This document shows, in pieces, positions 57,614 through 64,000 of a stretch of 64,000 nucleotides of DNA. The notes under the pieces were generated by a model. It saw nothing but the letters and a program-made list of their open reading frames with translations, did not search any database and was not told where the DNA came from. Origin of the DNA: Flaveria trinervia (Eukaryota > Streptophyta > Magnoliopsida > Asterales > Asteraceae). The DNA is taken from contig CM046451.1 in the NCBI GenBank assembly GCA_025506515.1, positions 46,201,212-46,265,211 on the forward strand. The letters run 5' to 3'. The position numbers were made by a program, and so were the translations under genes. Numbering within the stretch: position 1 is the first letter of the stretch; each line of letters begins with the position of its first letter.

Positions 57614-58424
57614 TGTCAATCAAGATCTATTGGAGAAAGATTTGTGTACACGAGACTGGATAAGCTCAGATGATGAATCAATCACAGAGGAGCATGTTGG
57701 TTCCTCACAGATCAAGATATCTCCTCATATTTTCAAGTCTCAAAAGCTTCCAATAGCTGAATCAAGACCTATACGGATCTCATCTCCAATTGCAAAACAA
57801 CCCAGTCAATCAGTAAATATCTCATTCACTGTTTAGCATAGGAAAGTACTGAACAAGCAAGAATCTGCTACAAGCTCAAAGCCATCCTCATCACCACCTT
57901 CATAACACGGGACTACAAAGCATCAAAAGCCTTTCAAGGCTTGTTTTGAGTGTGAAAAGAAGGTCATGTGGTAAAAAATGTCCTCAAAGGCTTGCTACAG
58001 ATGATAAAGGCAAAACAATTGCTTCTCCTGCTATAAGTCTACAAAGAATGTTCCAAATGGTAAAGGCAACATGGGTTGCTTCTCTGGATCAAGAGGTAAA
58101 AAACACACATCTTTGAACGGTTGGATGAAAAACCCTCCATCCAAACCTTTTCATGTGAAGCTGGTTTCACATGATACAAAGATGAAAATGACCAAAGGTT
58201 CAAAACCAAATTCTTTTCCTTTTGGTCTTAAACAGAAAATGTTTTCCAAATTTAATTCATTCAAATCCAAGTTTATTGAATCGAAACAAATTTGGCAAAT
58301 TAAAAAGAATGATACAGATATCCCAGATTGTTTACACGGTTGTGTGAAGAAACAGGTTTCTTATATTGATAAAAAAGGAACTTCCAGGACTACGATGGCC
58401 TGGGTTCCCCATTCAAACTAATCT
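57614..58424 (+). pseudogene. C-terminal gag relic of H
   Basis: Sequence from 57614 reads NQDLLEKDLCTRDWISSDD and further Ser-rich sequence, then a stop at 57834 and another near 57903. A zinc knuckle begins ACFECEKK near 57938 but its GHVVK and final cysteine are out of frame through small deletions. A further open part (58071-58421) is Lys/Ser-rich and ends TTMAWVPHSN before a stop. The layout resembles the end of copia Gag, before the protease, in elements of A's type. No protease, integrase or RT follows. Confidence 0.65.
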
Positions 58425-60317
58425 GTTAACGAGTGTAGGAACAATTCAGGAGGACTGTTAGTAATCCGGTTTACAGACAAAGATTGTTCCTAATTCAATT
58501 TGAGGTGGAACAAACAGATTAAGGTCATGGTATTTTATCCACAATCTGGATTTTTATATACAAAATCATAGTTCTCACTTCACAATCACTGCATATTTCA
58601 TGATAATTCATTTCTTATCTTGATAATCAGTATAGTTTGGAAGACCTTCTTTGGTAAATTTCTATTTTTGTATGATTTTATAAAAACAATATAAATTTTT
58701 TTAAAAAAATAGGCTTACAAATATAAAACTTTAGGGGGAGAGTATATAAAGAACTAGAAGCTTGATTCGAGATGACTAAGAAATGATTGTATATCTTCTT
58801 GAATTGCTTGTTCTTGCATGACTTGCATTTGAAAATGAGAAATGATTGTAACTGATGTTGTGATCTGATTTACATCGTATTTTTAATTGCAAATAAAAGA
58901 AAAACAAACAGCTTCTTTAATGATATGCTTGGTAGACTCAGCTTGAAGAATAAGTAGACAGCAGTATAATGATTTAAATTAACATATATACTTAAGGATG
59001 TCTGGATTTACGCAACATTGTGGCCTGCATGAAAATTGAGTCCCGAAAAAAATTGGATCAAGAATTGATCTTTAACCCCATGATACAAATCATATAAGCC
59101 ATATCTTTGAGTCATGTTTGGTGTATTCATGTGTCTTGTGTTTGGGCTAATCTCCTCTGCTGTACGGAAGTACTGACCTAGAGTGATGATCTCCTTTGTT
59201 GTATGATAGTACTAAACTGGAGCTCTCATGAGCATATGATTAAATGGTCATCTCCTTTGTTATACCTGAGCATAGATCTGGTGCTCTCACCATTTTGGTC
59301 TAAGTTGTGTCAAATCATCTAAATGATGAATTCATCATAGAATGGAATATTCTGTTGATAATCACTTACACACTAATGCACAAGCCTTGTTCTATAAAGA
59401 TCGTAACAAAATTCAAGAAATCCTGAGGTTGGGTGAGGGTTTTTGCCAATTGATTGTGGGGTCCTAGCATTCTAAAGTATTTAATCAAACCATAACGAAT
59501 CATCTGTTGCTTGTTGAAAAAGATAGGGCATGGGTTAAAGTGGACAAACATATCAACAAACATTATTGATCTGTTTGAGAATTTCAAAATCATTCAAAGA
59601 CTGTGATTAGATTCAGTTATCAGTATGATCTCAATGCTTGTTGATGTTAAATTCATCTTTGTGTTAAAGTATATCTTGAGGATATGATCTCATGATCGAT
59701 TCAGTTCTCGGTTAAAAAAACAAAAAACAACAAAAACAACAAAAAACAAAAAACAAAAAAATATAATAAAAAATGTTATATTAAATATATATAATTAAAA
59801 ATAAAAAAATTATAACAAAATTTCATTTCAATTTCTTTTATGTCTTCCATATTATGCTGTTACAATTTTATCCTTTTTCGTTCACAGAAATTGCGTACAA
59901 ACAAACAGGAGTTCGCTTGTTTTTCACACATAGATAAACACGGGTTTATTTGTTAAAATCAAATGATCGAATTAGAAATGTTGAGATTGTATTTGAGAAT
60001 GTGTTTCAGATTTTTGCTGAGAGTGATGGCCGATCATTAGATAAGCAGTGTACCTGATCAGAGAAACTGTTCCTCAAGTTTGCAAAAGATATCGAGATAG
60101 GAATCCTCCTACATCTTTTGCAGCACTCATGATTAGAGATTTGGAAAAGTTTTTCCAATATCTTGACAAAGGATGCACTCGAAAAGAGGGAGAATATAAA
60201 TAGGGAGAGCTTATGCGATGAATAATTTTTCTCATCAAATTTAGAAAGATTCAATTTGAAGATCTTTTTATTGTTGACCTCTCGGTGTTGATTTCATTTG
60301 AAGACGTTGATAATGAT
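58425..60317 (+). other. Non-coding 3' interior of H
   Basis: About 1.9 kb with stops in every frame. An A-rich run with AAAAACAAAAAACAAC words lies at 59715-59770. Two related stretches near 59150-59290 repeat ATCTCCTTTGTTGTA-type words three times (GATCTCCTTTG, TCATCTCCTTTG). I recognise no protein or RNA gene. Confidence 0.7.
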
Positions 60318-60732
60318 AAACTAAGGGGGAGTATTGTTGGAGCTATACAAGATAGTCTATATTATCAACACAGTCAAAGTCAACGTCACGGTCAAAGTCA
60401 ATAAAAGTCAAACTCGACACGTTTGAGATGAAGAACCGAGACGAGATGTTGAAGATTTAACTGACTAGGAGTTTTATTGTAATAAATAAATTTTGTGTGA
60501 ACAAAATATATTTTACTATGTTTGAGTCATGTTTTTGTCTAGTTATATAGTCTAAAAGCCTAATTATAATTAGAATTAGGATAATGGTTGAATGAGCAAT
60601 TGATTGGGGCTTTCCACTTTGTACAAATTATATGCAATCAATATAGATCAAAAGGGGGCTTTCGTGTGTTTATCATTCTTTGATCTACAATCTTCAATTA
60701 TTTGATTCAAGTTTGATTATCCTGGATTTACA
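60318..60732 (+). repeat. Polypurine tract and 3' LTR of H
   Basis: AAACTAAGGGGGAGTAT precedes TGTTGGAGCT at 60335. The LTR is 398 bases, ends GGATTTACA and is followed by the duplication ATCAT. Its first 240 bases match 45596-45836. Confidence 0.93.
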
Positions 60733-60737
60733 ATCAT

Positions 60738-60792
60738 ACAAGGGATCATCATACACATCATATCATCGTGCATGCCACATCACATAATCATC
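60738..60792 (-). repeat. 5' LTR of G, second part
   Basis: A 55-base stretch of ATCATCATACACATCATATC type between H and L. It continues G's LTR, which breaks at 45595. L interrupts it again, so the rest lies outside the window. Assignment rests on the target duplication of H. Confidence 0.65.
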
Positions 60793-61680
60793 TATTAGGA
60801 TCAGTGATCTACGTTTGATTGATTAGAGAGTATTACAGCGGAAATCAAACAATGAATTAGACAATTCACAAGAATACAGTTGATATTCAAAGTAAGAACA
60901 AACGATTATAGAAAGAATTCTGCAAATCACATATTTCATTCAATACGCGCTTTCGTGATGGCAAAATGTCACACTTACAATCAGGTCAATCATCCCTTAT
61001 ATAAGAATGTCATGGTGGGACATTCCTTATATAGGAGATGTGAGATCTGATGATGTCATTTGATAGTGACATCTAACAGAATTATTCAGACAACTGAAAG
61101 TTAACACAACTACTGAAGATGTCAAAACAGCTGACATCTTCTTACAAAAATACTAAGTGTAACTGTCACTACAACTACTGAAAAGAAACTACTGAAACAA
61201 CAACGACTGAAGAACATGCTTTTTGGTCGTTTTACAAATACTGAAACAAAAAGAAAACTATTGAAGGAAACCATCACAACAACTGAAGAATGCTTCTTCA
61301 GCTGTTGTAACAAACTCTGAAGGCTTCAGTACTTGTACTTGAACTTCAGCTGTTGTCATCAGCTGATGTCTTTAGTCTTTGTACTTCAGCTGTTGATCTT
61401 CAGTACTTCAGTCTTCAGCTGTTGATCTTCAGACTTTGGTTTTCAGCTGTTGAAGTCTTCAGTACTTTAGTCTTCAGCTGTTGAAGTCTTCAGTACTTTA
61501 GTCTTCAGCTGTTGATCTTCAAACTTTGGTCTTCAGCTGTTGAAGTCTTCAGTACTTTAGTCTTCAGCTGTTGAAGTCTTCAGACTTTATCAAACAGCTG
61601 ATCAAGTCTTTAGCAGTTGTTGTGATGTCTGTGGGACTTAGAGGTTTTTCTGATCAGGCTCATTGGTTCTTTTGGTCCAA
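60793..61680 (-). repeat. 3' LTR of L
   Basis: It begins TATTAGGATCAGTGATC and ends TTGGTCCAACA, the same termini as A's LTRs. About 888 bases. Internal words (GAAGAACATGC, AACAACTGAAGAATGC) parallel those of A. The complement of a polypurine tract, AACTCCCCCTGAACC, follows at 61681. Confidence 0.92.
61320..61600. repeat. CTTCAGCTGTTGAAGTCTTC minisatellite in L's LTR
   Basis: Units of about 31 bases combining CTTCAGCTGTTGAAGT and CTTCAGTACTTTAGT repeat about eight times with variants. It stands where A's LTR has its 28-bp array, but with a different unit built from the same CTTCAG word. Confidence 0.88.
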
Positions 61681-61901
61681 CAAACTCCCCCTGAACCAAT
61701 GCAGCCAAAACCTCTAAACTTATTGAAGATGTCCCACTTATTATGGCAGAAAGATTTGGTCTTTTTGTCTTCTAGATCAGCTCAGAAGTGACCCATATAA
61801 GCACATGCCTAGGAAGAAGTCTCAATGATCTGTTTGGCAAAGGATGAATGGGAACTCTATCTTGGGGAACTGGACACAGAGCTGTTACCCCATCCATGAG
61901 A

Positions 61902-64000
61902 TCTACTTCCCAACAATGAGTCTGTATGACTCCCTAGTATAGGCCTCAAGGAAGGTTATATGTTCCTCCATGGTAAGCTCTTCAGCTCCTCCTTCAAAAA
62001 GTGATTCTGGCCCATAATATTCAAATAGGTATTTGACCTGTTTCCCATTTTTGAGTTCCATAGTTGTTATCACTCTATAAGCAAATTCATTTGGGTGATT
62101 ACCTTCTAAGAACAACTGGAGCTCATTCTTTCTAACTTCCTCAAGCCTCTTATATACTAACCCCTTTTTCACCATTTTAATTTCCAGCATCTTTTGTGGG
62201 GTCAGGTTAGCTTTATAGGCTTTCTTGAAGTCATCTAGGATTTCCCAGGGTGATACTACAAAGACCAGTGAGATCACTTCATCACAATCTTCTTCACTTG
62301 GCCAATGTATCTCTGTGGAATGTTTTACTTGTGAATCCTATGAGACACCCTGGGATCAGGCCAAATCCTCACTCTCTCCTTTTGATATTGAAATGTATGT
62401 TTAAGAGTGTATAACCTGAGAGCGTGCTTCTTCATGTTGATGATTGAAGATGTGGCAGCATATGCTTTGTCAACTCTCCTCAACAATTCCTCATCGTGTT
62501 GTTTATGAAGCTCTCTTCTTCTAGCTTCACTTTCACAATTTTCTTTGAGTTTCAGGAGTAATTGTTGGGAGGTGACTTGTGGCCTTAGGCAATTGTATAA
62601 TAGCTGAGATTGGCAGCCTATCTTCATCTTCATCATTATCTTCTTTTTTTCTTCTAGCCTCAGTACCCTTCTCTTCCTCTTCTGGGGTACATCATCAGCT
62701 ATTGGTTTTGAGGGTAAGGGAGTTGGTTTGGTGGGTTGTGGTGTGGTGGTTTTTGGGGTAAAGGTATTGTGTTTAGTGGGTTTTGGTGTGGGATTTTGAC
62801 AGGCTGTTCTAGCATCTTGGATGTGAGTCGGCTTTAGATTGCTTGACTAGTTCAGTCCTGCTCCTAGCACCAGCTTCGTTTAAGCTTCAATAACCAATCC
62901 TTTTGTGTATACTCCAGACGAACAGATCTTGGTGGTTATTGCCAAGATGTTGTCCCTGGACCATGCCTTGATTTCAATCAATGATCTACCAAGATATTTG
63001 CTATGAATCTGATCATGATTTCTAGCCTTTCCCTTCCAACACATCATAACTTGCCCATCTAGCTTGGATTTATTCAATCTCCAGTCTTCTGATTCTGAGT
63101 TAAGTTTTTCAGTGTCGTGACCTTGCCTAAACAACTGATCAATATGTTATCCATTGATCGGTTGTGTTCGGCATCAGCCTTCTTCACCATTGTCTCCAAG
63201 TCAGTCTCCTTTTCATTCTTCCTTTCTTGTATGTGACATGAAAGTCTTTAGTACTTTCAGTCACTTTCTCCATGTCAGCATCCTTCACTTTTCTTCTCAG
63301 TTTCTTTCCTATCTGCAATCCTCTTTCTTTTTGCTTTCACTGACTGAATCTCCCCTTTTTGGTGCATTGGTTGCAAGGGTTTGATTGTCAGAAAGCCTTT
63401 TGCTCACATCTCTCTATCAAGGGTTGTATAACTGAGGGAAGCCTCTCATCAAGGGTTTTAAGCACCATATCAGTGATAGTTGATGTGATGAGAGGTAAGG
63501 AATATTGAAAAATAGCAGCTATTTGCTCAGGGGGGTTCTGACCCTGAGAAATAGTGCCAGAAGCAGAGGCAGGTGGCTGAGTGTTTTGGAGTGGCTCTGT
63601 GTATGGGAGACCTTCAGAGGAAGGTGGCATCTATGGGTTTTGAGGGGTAGATGGTCTTTGATCCTGATAAATGTTGGTAAGCAGCTCTTTGAGTCTGCTC
63701 ACCTCATCCTCGAGGATGGTGTTTTGGGCTAAAACATCATAAAAGAAGCCCAGGTCATCATCAGTGTTACTGAATCACCTGACCTCCTGATAGAATCAGG
63801 ATGAACATGCTCTGAGTGTAGATCAGTAGTAGCCTATGCGTTGGTCATGGTACTAGGGACTTCCTGCCTCAGGACCATGTCCTTCATCGGCAGTTGCCTC
63901 TGGTGAGGTCTTATGGATAGTACCAAATTCATCCTGATCATTTGCTGAAGCAGGAAAAGTGGCAGCCGCACCAGAAATTCGAATCTCCGTTTCTACACTT
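61902..64000 (-). pseudogene. Accessory ORF of L after pol (function unknown), broken
   Basis: The end is a stop just after SYRLIVGK at 61903. The last 124 residues (61903-62277) are open, with DDFKKAYKANLTPQK, KGLVYKRLEEVRKNELQL and VKYLFEYYGPESLF, better kept than in A. Upstream are a His/Lys-rich helical part (62325-62636), then YLGRSLIEIKAWSRDNILAI (about 63000), a Lys-rich linker, and PLITSTITDMVLKTLDERLP (about 63470). Frameshifts separate them. It is homologous to A's accessory ORF at 1051-3320. I see no enzyme motif. Confidence 0.7.

Larger units (their letters stand above)
45596..60732 (+). mobile_element. Element H: copia-like element, gutted and carrying nested gypsy sequence
   Basis: It starts TGTTGGAGCT at 45596 and ends GGATTTACA at 60732, with the 5-base target duplication ATCAT on both sides (45591-45595 and 60733-60737), inside G's LTR. 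The 5' LTR keeps only its first 241 bases. From 45837 to 57613 the place of LTR end, primer site and gag start is taken by gypsy LTR sequences (I, J, K). The remaining interior is only a gag C-terminal relic, a long non-coding part and a polypurine tract. No protease, integrase or RT is visible, so H was probably non-autonomous or heavily deleted. Confidence 0.9.
60793..64000 (-). mobile_element. Element L: copia element of A's family (right part outside window)
   Basis: 3' LTR, polypurine tract and most of the accessory ORF are visible and match A in order and sequence. The gag-pol region must lie beyond 64000. The LTR differs from A's in its minisatellite, so L is a separate, diverged member of the family. 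Confidence 0.88.

Overview
This is plant nuclear DNA that is almost entirely nested LTR retrotransposons. I found no ordinary host gene. The evidence is copia and gypsy polyproteins, initiator-tRNA-Met type primer-binding sites, polypurine tracts and matching LTRs, all in an AT-rich background. The accessory proteins carried after pol by three copia elements resemble ones I know as common in Asteraceae (sunflower, lettuce, chrysanthemum relatives). The family placement is an inference from memory, not a database result.

Layout, left to right. Element A (1-12429, minus) is a copia element with gag-protease-integrase-RT-RNase H plus a large accessory ORF before its 3' LTR. It sits inside element B (12430-16243, plus), a second copia-like element of which only the accessory ORF, polypurine tract and 3' LTR lie in the window. 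B sits in the 5' LTR of gypsy element C (16244-28872, plus), which has lost RNase H and integrase. C's 3' LTR is split by copia element E (20949-28217, minus, target duplication ATAGC). After a short unassigned stretch and a reversed fragment of a B-type LTR (29018-29364) comes gypsy element G (minus, 29365-30314 and 40857-45595, resuming at 60738-60792). G is split inside pol by copia element F (30315-40851, plus, target duplication CTTTC), which carries a 2.4-kb internal tandem duplication of RT and RNase H. G's 5' LTR is split again by element H (45596-60732, plus, target duplication ATCAT) and by element L (60793 to beyond the window, minus, same family as A).

Inside H lies a complex of gypsy LTR sequence: an I-type LTR segment (45837-47606) fused to the 3' LTR of a non-autonomous gypsy element J (47607-57613, minus). 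J's interior contains a collapsed copia LTR pair M (49506-50923, target duplication TAGGT). J's 5' LTR contains a 3003-bp solo gypsy LTR K (51987-54989, target duplication TCACA). Both J LTRs carry a tRNA-like sequence with recognisable A and B boxes.

No element looks fully intact. Every gag-pol is broken by stops, frameshifts or deletions. The points most worth a second look are: the shared accessory ORF of A, B and L, with a possible intron in B; the strong short hairpin array between pol and that ORF in A; a 20-base motif present three times with conserved spacing in the leaders of both E and F; the tandem duplication of RT and RNase H in F; the tRNA-like sequence inside J's LTRs; and the exact 46-bp hairpin repeat in C's LTR. 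Boundaries and target duplications were read by eye, so individual ends may be off by a few bases.
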